From: Microstegium vimineum
Lineage: Eukaryota; Streptophyta; Magnoliopsida; Poales; Poaceae
Assembly: GCA_022036555.1 (NCBI GenBank)
Contig: CM039137.1
Location: 2,884,942 to 2,948,941 of the forward strand
Length of the DNA: 64,000 nt
Reading direction: 5' to 3'
Shown here: positions 1 to 12,125 of the stretch, piece by piece
Position numbering within the stretch: the first letter of the stretch is position 1
Layout of the letters: every line of letters starts with the position of its first letter
Notes under the pieces: model-generated
The model's input: the letters and a program-made list of their open reading frames with translations, nothing else
Databases searched by the model: none
What the model was told of the DNA's origin: nothing
Made by a program: the position numbers and the translations under genes

Positions 1-447
1 TGTTGTTAGATTGCTTGTTGTGTCCGAATTATAGAAGCAAGATACATTATACTTGTTAGTTTGCTTGCGGTATCCTTATTATAGAAGCAAGATTGTGTGC
101 CATGCCCTTGTTGACACTTTGTGTTCAATCTCAACCGTCTCAATTTTTGTCATGCGTGAAGAAGGTATTAAAAAACCCTCACCATTTTATATTATTGGGT
201 GAAAGCTTACTTTTATTCTTAAAACTTGTGTGATGTGATGTCACTGCATTGTAATTTTAATGTTGTTGGCAGCTATTGGGTCTTTCTTATCAGTCTAATG
301 TTTATAGGTTGTTCTTTGTAAGATAAAATAGTTTTGCGTTAGTTTTGGTGTAACAATGTGTTTTCTATCTCATGATATATGGTATTTAAAGCCACTTTGT
401 TGAATTGTATTTTTGAAAGCTACATATTATTTGGTGTAACAATGCAG

Positions 448-555
448 ATGCTCTACTGCACATGCTTGAGCTGGAGTGCCGATGGAAGCACGCTATATGC
501 TGGTTACACTGATGGAAGCATCCGGATCTACAAGATTTCTGGATTTGGCTACTAG
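448..555 (+). CDS. RACK1: RACK1 last exon (partial gene)
   Basis: This is the 3' terminal coding exon of receptor for activated C kinase 1, a seven-bladed WD40 propeller on the 40S ribosomal subunit that scaffolds signalling proteins. An AG acceptor at 446-447 opens a 36-codon frame ending in TAG at 553-555. The peptide contains LSWSADGSTLYAGYTDGSIR and ends YKISGFGY, which is the seventh WD repeat and C-terminus of plant RACK1. The rest of the gene lies to the left of the window. Bases 1-447 read as AT-rich intron with no further exon that I can support. Nothing in this exon is broken. The family call is firm; the copy number and paralogue are unknown. Confidence 0.88.
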   Translation: MLYCTCLSWSADGSTLYAGYTDGSIRIYKISGFGY

Positions 556-947
556 GTCTAAATTAATGAATCCGTTTTGATAGTCTTGTCCTGGGAAATG
601 GCTCTATTTTTTCTAATTTTTAACTGTCTGAAGGCTCAATATTTGCCTAAGTACTTCTGCTTGATTCACTCTTATATATCAGTAGCTTAAGTCATGAGAT
701 ATGGATACTGAGGAAATATGATCTGATTTCAGTTCTTGACTCCTTTATCTCACATCGTGCAATCGATGGTGCCACATGATGCATTCAATCCGTGATGCTG
801 GCGTATTCAATGTTTTTATAGCAACTTTTTTTTTTTGAAATCTTAAACAACAAAGGGCCTGTTTGGTGGTTCCGTAATCTGCCGCCGCACTCTGCCACGA
901 CAAACATTTACTTTGGCGAGCAAAAATTGAAGCCATACTGCAAGAAA
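556..947. other. RACK1 3' flank, no further gene seen
   Basis: This is the 3' UTR and intergenic DNA after RACK1. Short open frames here have no recognisable protein content. From about 855 the sequence resembles the end of a hAT-type MITE (GGCCTGTTTGGTGGTTCC), but I could not find its partner end. Confidence 0.4.
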
Positions 948-993
948 ATATCATGTGGGGTAGGGTGATAATATCATGTGGGGTAGGGTGATA
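948..993. repeat. Perfect 23-bp tandem duplication
   Basis: Bases 948-970 and 971-993 are identical 23-mers containing TCATGTGGGGTAGGGTGATA. It looks like a simple replication-slippage duplication in non-coding DNA. Confidence 0.9.
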
Positions 994-1033
994 AGAAAGT
1001 GTTGCCGTATCAGAAAAATTGGGGCATGACCAA

Positions 1034-1555
1034 GGCATGTTTTGATACGAGCCAAAGAGTCCCAAAATATGGTATTATTAAAGGCTATTACATTTCAATT
1101 GCTGATAAATTGTAGCATGACCAAGAGCATCTTCAAGAGATGTTCCAAATGTCTTCATGAAATCTGATTTAGCTATTTAGAGGTGAAAAACATGTCCAAC
1201 AGCTTATCGTCTCCATCCCGTAAAATACACTCAGGAGAAAAGGCGAGCGAGCGCCTCCCAGGCTCCATTCACCGCATGCCCGGTTTGTATTATTTTTTTC
1301 TTGTTATTTGGACATAAAATAATCATACGCCACCTCATTGGCTGAGAAAAAAAAGCATTGTCAAAATATAAAGAAACTGCTGTGGCGCTCTAGTTTTTTA
1401 GAGAGCCATTTTATTTAGAAAGCCTCTAAATTCTGTTATTTGAAGATTTATTTTAAAGAGCCTCTTGGAGATGCTATAAGACATGTTTTGATACGAGCTA
1501 AAGAGTCAGAAAATATGGTATTATTAAAGGCTATTACGTTTCAATTGCTGATATG
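1034..1555. repeat. ~75-bp direct repeat flanking a MITE
   Basis: Bases about 1034-1110 and about 1482-1555 are near-identical; both contain CATGTTTTGATACGAGC and GGTATTATTAAAGGCTATTA. The intervening DNA is mostly the MITE at 1122-1475. The duplication is far too long to be a target-site duplication, so it probably reflects unequal exchange or a local duplication around the insertion. Confidence 0.75.
1122..1475. mobile_element. MITE with GAGCATCT-type ends
   Basis: The left end GAGCATCTTCAAGAGA and the right end TCTTGGAGATGCT are inverted copies. The same terminal motif occurs at 33080-33354, where a TTA target duplication is visible, so a Tourist/PIF-Harbinger origin is likely. I see no clean target duplication for this copy. 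Confidence 0.6.
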
Positions 1556-1690
1556 ACATGCTACATGTACAATCCATAGACTGCTTATCTTCCAGTTAGA
1601 TCGCTTTAAAATTCTAAAACTTTTAAAAAAAATTTGTCATAGATAAAAAAAAATTAATTATATAGTTTATCTTTAATTTACGAGACGAAT

Positions 1691-1868
1691 CTTTTGAGTT
1701 AGTTACTCCAATACTATTTAAATTTTTTGGATCTAAACAAGGGCTAGAAATCCAAAACAGATGATAGCTATATTTGGATCTTTTGAGTTAGTTACTCCAA
1801 CACTATTTAAATTTTTTGGATTTAAACAAGGGCTAGAAATCCAAAACAGATGATAGCTATATTTGGAT
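1691..1868. repeat. Tandem duplication, 89-bp unit
   Basis: Bases 1691-1779 and 1780-1868 are tandem copies with very few differences. They lie in AT-rich DNA that resembles a degraded MITE (AAATTTTTTGGAT and CAAATACACGG motifs). Confidence 0.85.
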
Positions 1869-3409
1869 CCGTATATTCAATTAAAGAAGTTAAAGTTTTT
1901 TTTTCATCCAAATACACGGACACTCTACGTTTGCAAACAGAATCGATGACCATGAGTGATCATCTCATCGCCGGCATCACTTGGCTCTGAGACTCCACGT
2001 CGTCACCCAGCCCCGCTCCTCCGACAGTACGAACTCCGACGTCTTCTCCTCCCCGCCCCCCTGATCCGCCACTCCTGATGGCGGCCTTTATAACCCCATT
2101 ATCTCCATGCGAACTCCTGATTAGGCGTTTAACCCCATACGCCAGCCACGCGACGCGGCCGCATTGCTGTCCGGCCGTCTCCTTCTTGTCTCTGCCCCGC
2201 GCGGACGATGGCCGGTGCATTGCTGGCCGGGGAAGAGGGATTCCCCGTGGCCGTGAGAAAATTCGCCCCGCGCCCCTGCAGCCCACACGTTTTGATTCGC
2301 GCAGACGACGCGGAGGCCGCGGTCGGGGTGGGGACGGCGATGTTGCCGAGCGGCAAAGCAGTGGGGCTGCTCGGAACTTATCCATTCTTTCCTGGCCTTG
2401 TTGACGGAAGTGGACGAGAGGACAGCTGGACAGGTGCTAGTGCCAATGCCATCGTCAGCTGTGGGCCTGCGGCTAGTTGCTTCTGGGGACTCGCCCTTTC
2501 CTTTTAATCTTTGGCTTTCTCGCGGCGGAATTGGGAACTAATCTTGCTGGCGGGAAGTCAGCGGCGGCTCAGGTAATTGAAGTCTCCTGAATAATGGTTG
2601 CGTATTCTGATTTGCAGTGTAGTTTTGATTGATGTATGAGTTTTTGTTCCAAGAATCACGAGATTATACCATGTTAAATTAACTTATGATGATACTAGAT
2701 GGCCACTTCTTTTGTATGCACTTCCCCTCCTTCGTATGGAAAGGGAAGAGTTCTCCTCAAGTCGTCTTGGATTTGGCGTTGGAATTTCCCACTTTCTTTC
2801 GTCATTTAATTTTTGAGACAATTATGGACGAACTATACAGTTTTGTTTTTCACAACAAGTTGTTGTCGTGTTGGTTTGAGCCTTGGATGTACACTTTTTG
2901 CCACTGGTCTTTGTTAAGGTTACCAAAACAATTCGAAAACAAGCTACAAGCCTTGCCTGCACTTCTATTCTTTTGTTTAAGAGAAACTCAAATAGAATTA
3001 GTCAGGATGAAATATAGTACATATAATAATGTTAAGTTATCAGAAGTTTCTAGCACCAACAATCATTATGATTCTCGCAATACTCTCTGTCTGCTACTCT
3101 TGGTTTTACCTTTTATTTGGCATATGTATGCACCTTTTTTATTTGTTAGTGAACTCTCCAATTTGAGCTAGATCTCCCTTATTTCCATTTTGACAGAACA
3201 CTTTAAGAAAACGAGCACTTGAAAGTTCCAATCATGTCAGATTGCACTGCCAAATGATATGGGGAGAAAAAGAAATTTGAAATTCTGTTGAGACAAAGTG
3301 GTCTTGGTTTATCTTTTGATTTTACTAAAGCTAGATTATCTAAAAGGTTTATGCTGGGTTTGACCAGCGCAGGTACATCTGCAGGGAATACACAACAGTT
3401 AGTTCTAAG
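1869..3409 (+). other. Putative promoter, 5' UTR exon and 5' UTR intron of PCH1-like gene
   Basis: GC content rises sharply from about 1970. A candidate untranslated first exon ends at a good donor (CTCAG|GTAATT, 2571/2573). An acceptor at 3371-3372 (CGCAG) or 3381-3382 (CTGCAG) precedes the start codon at 3410. Open frames inside 2686-3171 lie in the proposed intron and resemble no protein. The transcription start cannot be fixed from sequence. Confidence 0.45.
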
Positions 3410-6088
3410 ATGTGGGGCATAACTCATAATGTTTGCCAAGGAGTTGAATACAAGAATGCTGATCAGGCTGGTAGACCATTTGAAAGTTCCATGATGAAGA
3501 AAAATGTGAACTTATATGGTGCTAATACAGGGGTATCAGAAAGCTTTTCTTTTCATAAGATTTCAGATATATCTATGAATTCTCGTAAAGTTTTGAGCTT
3601 GGACAATCTGAGTTTGGAGTGGAATCACTTCCCTATGTTTGAAGTCAACCGTAAGATTGACAGTATACTTAACCCAAGACGCTCTGCATTTGGTACTTCA
3701 CCTGATAAGTCTTTTGTTCCGCAGAAAGATTTGAAGGTAAACATGTCTACATCCAATGTGATGGCATTTTCATCAAAGGAATATCAATTCCACTCACATC
3801 AAATAGCTCATGAGGATATGAGTAAGTGCAGATCTGCTGGTGGCACCCTGCCTCACCTAGATAAACATATTGGTCTCAATTTTGATCACTCTGGGAAAAA
3901 ACTGAAAGGCCATTTATCAATTGAAGAGTCATGCTCTTGCAGCAAGAATGAAACTAACTCATCATGTTCATTGACAGACAACCTCTGTGCTAGCAATTTT
4001 TTTGCGAATTCAAAGGAAGCACCTCTTGGGTCTACTGAGAACAACTTCATGTTCTCAGCAAGCAGAACAGAGAACGAAAATGCTGAAGGTACACTCCTGG
4101 AAATGAAATTAGGAACAGCAGGAGGATGCCCAAAGCAACAAGACTCTGAGAGGGTAGCATATCATGGGCCAGCATTTAGTAGAGAATGTGAGATGCAGCC
4201 AGTTAATGCTTCTACCACCAGTAAAGGGAATGATGTGGGGACTGGTGATCATGGTATTGTCTTTGCTAATCTGTTACAAAATGAAAATGAGAATCTGCAT
4301 ACATGTATAGTGAGTTCTACAATGATGTTGACAGAATCCTGCAACTTAAATGGTAAGATTGAAAACATGGTGGCAACGAAGAGCAAGGGTGTGGCTCTTG
4401 GGAAACCACCAAATGGCATATTGACAGATGGCAAACGAAAGACTCCCTGCTTATTTGAAATGCTAACTCTGCCTTCCAAATCACAAGCCACATATTTCAA
4501 TGATTCCATATCTCCGGGCATTTGTTCGCTGGGTGCGCAGAAACAGTTCACGACTAAAACTGATACTCTGTACAGTGGTACAAATCATGCATCAGGTGAG
4601 GCTATTATGAGACAATCTATCTTAGAGAATACTCTTCTGTTACATCTGCAAAATGTACAGACCTATTTACCAGGGTGTTTGTGTTGAAAGTTTTACCTCA
4701 TAATACCACTGAGAAAAAAATAGATTTAGTCACAATGCAAAATTGTAATAGCTTTACTCACTATAATGCTATTTATATATTTGTTCTTGCTTCTTTGTAG
4801 GCTTTGTGTCATCGCCAAACACAAGGTATTATACCAGCATGGTGTTTGCAGCCAAGGTGTCAGTCCTCACAAACCATGGAATCATAAAACTTTATTTTAC
4901 TTCATGCATATAGTACATGTGACGGCAGATAGAGCTTTCTTTTCCTCCATGCAATCTTCTTTTAGTTTCTTCAATTTTACCAAGTCATTGTGCTATCCTG
5001 CATATAGAAAATGATGAAACTAATTCTTACACACAAAAAAAACCTAAAATTTAAAACGTGCATAATGCAAAACATAACCTCAGTTCTACAGTGCTTTGCC
5101 TTGTCGCTCGTTCCACATTCATCATGAAGAACGACATCATAAAATGTCATGTCATAACTTGTACTCCCTCTGTTCCAATTATAAGACATTTTGCCATTTC
5201 TATATGCATAGTTTTTGCTATGCACTTATATGTACACTATGTCTAGATACATAATAAAAATAATATATCTAGAAAAGTCAAAACATCTTGTAATTTGGAA
5301 CGGAGGGAGTAGTTCTCATATTGTATTGTGAACAGCTTAGAACTTTTCCACAGGACTCTTGTTGTCCAAACATGGCAAAATATGAGCAGATAGCAACTTC
5401 ATCTATCCAAGGAGTTTCAATCCACAGTGGAGGAAATATAGCTCTGAATCTGAGTCTAGGAAATTACAAGTGTTGTCCGAAAGAAACATGCACCAATAAG
5501 AAAGAATGGAGCATGTCAAAGACAGCAATCATGAACCTGGATCTAGTTCTTTCTCAGATGAGCAGAATGAGAAATCCAATTTCCAGTGCTCTAATTGAGT
5601 CACCAGTATGTTTGGAGCCAAGTGACAAGTGGCTCAAACGTCTGCAACATGATATCATAGATCATCATTTGCCTTGTTCCAAGAGATCAAAGGTTGGGGA
5701 TGGTCTGCCACCTGAAGGAACATGTACCGTCTTTGGTCAAGAGGTTAATTTTGATATTAAAAAAGCTGACATGATCAACCAGGCAAAGGAAGTCCAGCTA
5801 AGGTATGGAAGATTGATTAACAAACAAAACTTAAAAGGCTCTCTCATTTCGGCAAGTAGTCTTAACCGTTGGATAGGAAGATGGTGCCAAGGTAGCGCCC
5901 CTATTTCCCATGGGGCTTCAAATGTTGAAAACCTAACACTGAAGTTTAATATGCCACCTGATGATCGTCATGGTCAGTTTCCAAGCCTTGCTGCAATGGC
6001 AATGATGGGGCGAGCAATGAACAAGCTGCGACCATGTGAACTTCAGAAAAAGGGCCCTTCGGTAGTGTGGATGGCACAGGGGATATGA
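3410..6088 (+). CDS. PCH1/PCHL-like phytochrome-signalling protein
   Basis: The proposed coding exons are 3410-4654, 4801-4856 and 5341-6088. Phases match and give 682 residues. The protein is Ser/Asn-rich and mostly disordered. Short ordered patches are EWNHFPMFEV (near residue 75), TPCLFEMLTLPSKS (near 360), a WIGRWCQ segment, and a C-terminal block with AAMAMMGRAM, RPCELQKKGP and VVW. From memory, these patches resemble plant PCH1/PCHL proteins (the group once annotated as F-box protein At2g16365), which bind phytochrome B and stabilise its photobodies in the nucleus. I see no F-box. The first intron is about 146 bp; the second carries a Stowaway MITE. The exon 2 borders were chosen by phase and by a strong TTCTTTGTAG acceptor, and an alternative that skips exon 2 is possible. 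The gene structure is more certain than the family name. Confidence 0.55.
5164..5309. mobile_element. Stowaway MITE in intron
   Basis: Ends CTCCCTCTGTTCC and GGAACGGAGGGAG are inverted and flanked by TA on both sides (5162-5163, 5310-5311). It lies in the last intron of the PCH1-like gene, about 30 bp before the acceptor. Confidence 0.9.
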
Positions 6089-6742
6089 CAATTGAGAAAG
6101 TGTGCTCATGTTTGTTCTGTGCATTAGCTCTCGCCTGTCAACAGATATCTGCAGTTAAAAAGGATTGCTACATTAATATACTGTGATTACCGTGAGAGAG
6201 AATGTGTTTTTTAATCAAGTATTGTGTTTCCTGCTCAATTGCCTACCTATTCTTCGTCTTTTTTTTTTGCCTCTTTTAGTTATATATAGTATAATGGCTC
6301 ACCTATGTCTATGATGCATTGAATTTTTGTTAAGTTTCTTTTGTTTTCCACGAAACACAAAGATTGTAGTATTAATGGATATAAGACAAGAATGTCTTTA
6401 TCCTTCCTTTTCCTTAAACAATGTTGAACAGAGCCATTGTAACTTGTAGTATTTGTAATGCGATGTTTGTAAATTTCCCGTTCTTTTCTGACTCAGTGTT
6501 TCCTCATGTTTGTTTCTGTGCCCAAATTCGGTGTAAGTGTGAAAAGAAACTCTGAACAGAGGTGGTGGGCTGTGTGAATCAAAATCAACTAGTCTGTTAC
6601 TATTTGGGCTTCAGAAAAGATACTGCCACTCCAGATCGGGCCGTTAGCTACCCAGAAATATCGGCCCGAAGTCCACCAACCAATCTTTTCCTTCCAGCCT
6701 CAAATCCCGTTTTCCCCATCCCAACAATCCCCACGAGGAGCC
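6089..6742. other. 3' UTR of PCH1-like gene and promoter/5' UTR of formyltransferase gene
   Basis: This is a 650-bp spacer between two genes transcribed in the same direction. The left half is T-rich and 3'-UTR-like. The right part (about 6600-6742) is C-rich and leads to the start codon in a CC-ATG-GCG context. No other gene is seen. Confidence 0.5.
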
Positions 6743-9700
6743 ATGGCGCGGTACTCCCCACCGTCGCTGCGACGCTTCATCCGCTGCGCCGCCAGCTCCG
6801 CCTCCCGAGCCGGAGGCAGCGGCACTGGCAAGAAGAACCTTGTATTCTTGGGCTCGCCCCAGGTACTACGGCACCAGCAGAATCCCAGCTTCTCGGTTCC
6901 TACTCAGGTTTGGTGGTCTTATTACTAAAACTCGGACCGCACCTCAGGTGGCCGCCTCGGTCCTGGACAAGCTGCTGGGCGCGTCCGGCTCCCCGGAATC
7001 CGCATTTAAGGTGGCTGCCGTCGTGACGCAGCCGCCGGCCGCCAAGAACAGGGGGAGGAAGCTGATGCCGTCGGCCGTCGCGCAGTTAGCGCTCGACCGC
7101 GGGTTCCCAGAGGAACTCATCTTCGTGCCAGAACGAGCCCGGGAGGTACCTTCCTGGCAACCATTCTCGAGTCTTTCTTGGTGCTCCTGTAAAGCTATGG
7201 ACGATTTGTGATCCTAGTGATTCCTGGAGCAATGCAGGAGTCGTTCCTGTCGGCCTTGAAGGAAGTTGAACCGGATGTTTGCATAACTGCTGCTTACGGG
7301 AACATTCTGCCCCAGAAATTTCTTGATATACCATCGTGCGGTACGACTGGTTGTCCAGCACCTGTTTTGCCTTTTTGTTCCCCTAGTTTTTGCTGTTGTT
7401 GCACAATGCACAAGAATTGTCTCATGTTCAAGCATAAAAAGTCAACTAGGAGTCCACTGCATAACCATTTCGTTCCAGGGCGAAGATAGTTATTTAAAAT
7501 ATAAAGATTTTTTTTTGAGGTAATCTGAAATATAAAGATTAGGGCCAGGCTTGAGGCATACATTATGATTCAGAGTTCAGGCCATATTATCAGATTCTGT
7601 TCTGATTACCACAGAGCAAGTATACTACTGCATAACTTCAAGTCAGTTCATAGTTAAGCTAATTTAGAAGAATTGGTGTTTAAAACCCTAGTTTGATAAA
7701 ATTTGTGCATGTTGTGTTTTGGGTATCCAAATGCCTCTCTGAGCCGTGAGTCCTGATCATCTGTCATGTATCCTTTTATTTAGGCACAGTTAATATACAC
7801 CCAAGTTTGTTGCCTCTATATCGTGGTGCAGCTCCTGTGCAGAGGGCACTCCAGGTTTTAGTGCTCTCCATTTACAATACAGTGACACTGGAGTATGTGA
7901 TACTTTTTATTTTATATATTCTTTATTTCTGTAGGACGGTGTTGCAGAAACAGGTGTTTCCATTGCATATACTGTTCGTGCGTTGGATGCAGGTCCAGTG
8001 ATTGCGTGTGAAAGATTTTCTGTTGATGAATGTATTAAGGTAGGTAATATTTCGGTGTTTCATCTGGATGATTCAAAGTTATAATAGAAATTCTGCAGTT
8101 CTCTCTTTTTTTAACATGGGCATGGTTGTATGATTCAAAAATAAATAAATGGTACCAAATGGACATTTAGGCCTCCCTGTTCTTGTTCGATCATATAATA
8201 TTAAGTGGAGAAATTGGTTGGTGAGTCCCAGGGCCCCATTAGGGGTAACTTGATTCGCAAAATTGTGCTTTGGCTGCTTGTTATAAAACTGGATGTCACA
8301 TGCTGAAGAATTTAATGCATTGTAGATTATGAAATATCTGTGCATTTGTACTTATGTGAGGTGCATTTCTGAAACTAAAACCTTCCACTGCTCAACTAAC
8401 ATGGTATGCTTTTCGTTCAACAATCTACTGAAACACATTTCTTTGCAGAATTTGGTTAGTTAGCACTAAAGAAAAGGTGAATCATCAGAATATGGCTAGA
8501 TGTTTGGTTAGCAGCATGTTACTATCCTTCATTGATCATATTGTATGTCACTTTGTTTGTTTGCAGGCGCCAGAGCTACTTTCTATGCTGTTTGATTTAG
8601 GTAAAGACCACACACTAACCATATCTTTGAAAGGTCATTGAAATTGGTCCCTGTATACCTTCTAGAAGCTTGCCTGCCCTAATGGCAAGTTTGCTGCTTT
8701 ACTTTCTCCTCACTCTTAGCTGGGTCTTCAATTTAGTTGAGTAGTTGACTGAGTTTTGAAAATAAAAAAACAGGATGGATCATTTTACACTTTGTTTTCT
8801 ATTCAGATCTGGTAATGTTGATACTTGTATTGACAGGATCCAAGCTATTGATTAATGAACTGCCATCCATTCTTGATGGTTCGGCTAAAGAAAAGGCACA
8901 ACCACAGGATGACTCCAAAGCTACACTGGCACCAAAGGTAAGCATTGGCAGAAGCAGGACTAAATGTGTGCTGTCATATGTTACAACTTGATTTAGTTTT
9001 CTTGTATGAAACCAGAAATATAATCATTAGCTCCAATTAATGACAGGAAAAAACACCATTATCTTGATATCATGCTCAGTGCAATAAAGTTTGACATCAT
9101 TCAACAAAGAAAACTCTCAAGTTACATGAGCTTTTGTCAAACTTTCTGCCTGCTGTTTAGCTCTTAGGTTCAGATTTCAAACTGTTTCATGCCTCGTGGG
9201 TTCAGATTTCTACAGTTATACAAATTCAGCACTGTTATTTTGTTGAATTTTAGCCGCCAGTAGTTATACATGCTTTTCAATGGATAAGATGTACTTCTGT
9301 ACCTACTACTGAGACTTGAAATTCTAATCTACAAGCACTTCAAAACCTAGTGGGTTAATGCATTCAAATGTTTCTCCATGTTTTGATAAATCCTAACTAA
9401 ACTATCATGAAGAACTGTTTTACTACCTTATCACAATGACATATGTTTTCCAGTTAAATTCTGAGGAGTCATGGTTATCGTTTGACCAAGAAGCTAAAGT
9501 TCTCCATAACAAGGTGAGTTTCTAATTTTTAATGTGTTCAACAAAGCTATTGCCAACCAACTCTAGTAGGTGCGGGCATTTGCAGGATGGCCTGGGACGC
9601 GTGCAAAGCTGCAACTCGTAAACCAAAACAGTGTACCTGATGTGCTAGAGATTAAGGTTATCAGTACGAAGGTTTCAACATCATGTGTCAAAGTTGGAGA

Positions 9701-9944
9701 TGAAAACGAGATACTATTCTCTGGGAGATCGTTGCTGATTCCTTGCAGTGGCTCAACCTGGCTTGAGGCATGTCTCGAGATTTGCTGACTGGTAACAATA
9801 ACTTGATTTCCTTATGACTTTCTTCAGTGCATCTAAGGGTGCGTATGATAGGTGTTGGAGCTTCAACTCCCTGGAAAGAAAGTAACAAAAGCACAAGATT
9901 TTTGGAATGGTTTGCGTGGTCAGAAGCTAATGAAATTGCAATAG
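6743..9944 (+). CDS. Methionyl-tRNA formyltransferase (organellar)
   Basis: The enzyme transfers a formyl group from 10-formyl-THF to Met-tRNA(fMet) for organellar translation initiation. Ten phase-consistent exons encode 360 residues: 6743-6862, 6948-7145, 7238-7340, 7784-7854, 7935-8039, 8567-8600, 8837-8937, 9454-9513, 9570-9767 and 9852-9944. The N-terminus (about 30 residues, Arg/Ser/Ala-rich, no acids) looks like a mitochondrial or dual targeting peptide. The formyltransferase core starts at KKNLVFLGSPQ. The catalytic Asn, His and Asp appear as N144, H146 (within NIHPSLLPLYRGAAP) and D182 (ALDAGPV); their 2 and 36 residue spacing matches the family. A C-terminal OB-like domain follows (AFAGWPGTRA onward). 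Intron 9 starts with GC rather than GT (GAG|GCATGT), and the reading frame supports this splice. No disabling change is seen. Confidence 0.9.
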
Positions 9945-10042
9945 GGAGTCTGCATTCCCAGCAGAGCAGTGTGCTTATGTGCACAACAAGGTACATTTGC
10001 ATGGTTACCAACTTACCATCTAAATGGCAGCGTTACCATATA

Positions 10043-10299
10043 CTACCTCTGTCCCCAAAAGAATGCAATTCTCGTTTTTCGAGAAGTCAAACAGATCAAA
10101 CTTTGACTAATTTTATATAAAAAAATACTAACATCCGTGATATGAAATTAGTATCATTAGATTAATTATAGAGTATATTTTTATAATAAAATTATTTAGA
10201 AACATACATATTAATACTATTTAAATTAAAGTTGGTCAAACATGAGCTATCTTGACCGACACGTTTCCCATAATTGCGTTTATTCCCGGACGGAGGTAG
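10043..10299. mobile_element. Stowaway MITE
   Basis: Terminal inverted repeats CTACCTCTGTCCCC and GGACGGAGGTAG continue inward (AAAGAATGCAATT / AATTGCGTTTATT). TA duplications lie at 10041-10042 and 10300-10301. It sits just after the formyltransferase gene. Confidence 0.88.
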
Positions 10300-10301
10300 T
10301 A

Positions 10302-11394
10302 TAACAGATAGATGAGTGTGTCATGCGACATGCTCTGTTGCCGTATTTTTTGCAGGGTTATTGACGTCGATCATTCTGCAAACATATGCAGGGGAGCGCT
10401 AGGTTATAAGATGAGATCTCAGTTTTACTGACTACCTTTTCCTTCTGGTAAACTTGGCGCTATAAGCTCAGTAAACTGTGCATTAGGCATGCCATATGTA
10501 TTTCTATTGCTTTTCCAATTTTAGAAAACGCACGATTGGTTAATTGTTTGATGTAACCATTCAATTGAACAATTTTTCACTACTGTCATCCCTAACTGAC
10601 TACAAGCAATTTCTTATTTGTTTGCTTTGAGATCAGTACAATGCAGATCGCGAAAACATCAACGGTAACGCTTATAATAGAGTTAAAATAATCACCCTTC
10701 TAATTTACTGTAATTAATTAACTGATCGCATGCACCGGAAGTGGGAGAAACACAAGCTGTTTGGAAGGGTCAATTTAGCTCATTGGGGAAACTTTCACTT
10801 GCAAAAACCGACAGAGAAATACAAATTACTGACATGAAGTTGTCGAGTAGACATTTGGGGCCTTGCGCATATTACCGTTTTAACATCGTTCGACGTCCCC
10901 CATGGTTTTGTAAAAGAGGTGTGGCAAAAATCATGGAAGCTCGTATTATTATTTATAACATAATTGTTGGGGATGAACAAGAAAATAACTGCTCCTCCTT
11001 TGAACTTGAATGAGGCTCCGGGTTCATACTTTGTTCTATTGCCGAAAGTCAAGAAAACTTTTGACAAAGTGCTGGATGTGGAATTTCCATATTTGTGATC
11101 GGACATCGGTACATCACATAAACAACAAGAAGGATTAAATTAACAATATTTGAGGAAAAATTCGGAACAAAGTGAAGTCGTGAAATAACCATATAATGTA
11201 TATACTTTTTGTCAATAGATTTATTTCAAGATGTACTTAGTCAATTTATCAGGCATCCTCTTAATTGTAAAACAGGGGTGCTGTCTGCTCCTTCCCGTCA
11301 AGTTTACTTGTCAATTTAGATTCTTCCATACAAATAAATTATCATTTTACTTGTAATAATGTGTCTTTGTAGAATAACAATTTCATACTCATTA
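10302..11394. other. Intergenic, nothing recognised
   Basis: This AT-rich spacer lies between convergent genes. Open frames of up to about 100 codons overlap on both strands at 10741-11106 but show no family motif. Confidence 0.4.
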
Positions 11395-11637
11395 CTCCCT
11401 CCGACACAAAATAAGTGTTGTTCTCGCTTCCCGAGAAACAACTGCCGGCAATTATATATTAAAACATATAAATATTTATGTTAAGTAATTAGTATCATCA
11501 AAAAAGATATTTTTGTCTAGTTTTTTAATAAATTTATTTGAAGATATAAATATTGCACGTATTTTCTATAAATCGAGTCAAACTTGTGGCACGATTCAAG
11601 AAAACCCAAAACGACACAAATTTTGGGACGGAGGGAG
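11395..11637. mobile_element. Stowaway MITE
   Basis: Ends CTCCCTCCGACACAAAAT and ATTTTGGGACGGAGGGAG are inverted and flanked by TA. The interior is AT-rich. Confidence 0.88.
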
Positions 11638-12125
11638 TATGTTCAACTTCATTTCCATTACCAAAGTTTATCTTCATATGTAGTGATGTATCCAAGTTCC
11701 TTAAAAAAAATATCCATGTGAAATAATTTACTCTGTATGTTCGAATAAACAAACACTATATATGTCGGCTGATTACAGCTAATTGAATAGTGTTTTGTGA
11801 GAGAATAAGCTGAAACAAACTAGAAGTAGTTCAAACGATGCAAAGTTTAGCCAGAGTGATAACAGATTGATTAATCGCATGCAAGGATTAAATGGTGTAG
11901 AATCCCATATAGACAGTGTAATGTAGATTTTGTTTATACAACTGTTTGTAGATGAAGAAAAGAGTGTTACAAACAACCACCGTCTAGTTCAACTTACATC
12001 ATCCATCTACTCTACTTTTCTAAGGGGTGGGCGGGGTTAAGTTCAAATTCAGGCTCCATTCTTCACAAGGTGCCAGATCTGTCACACGCTGGCAAATTCA
12101 AACTTGAGCAGGGCCGAGACAAACC

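Noticed and set aside
2686..3171. 161-codon ORF before the PCH1-like start
   Set aside because: It is AT-rich, has no motif, and lies between a good donor (2573) and acceptor (3371), so it is probably intronic.
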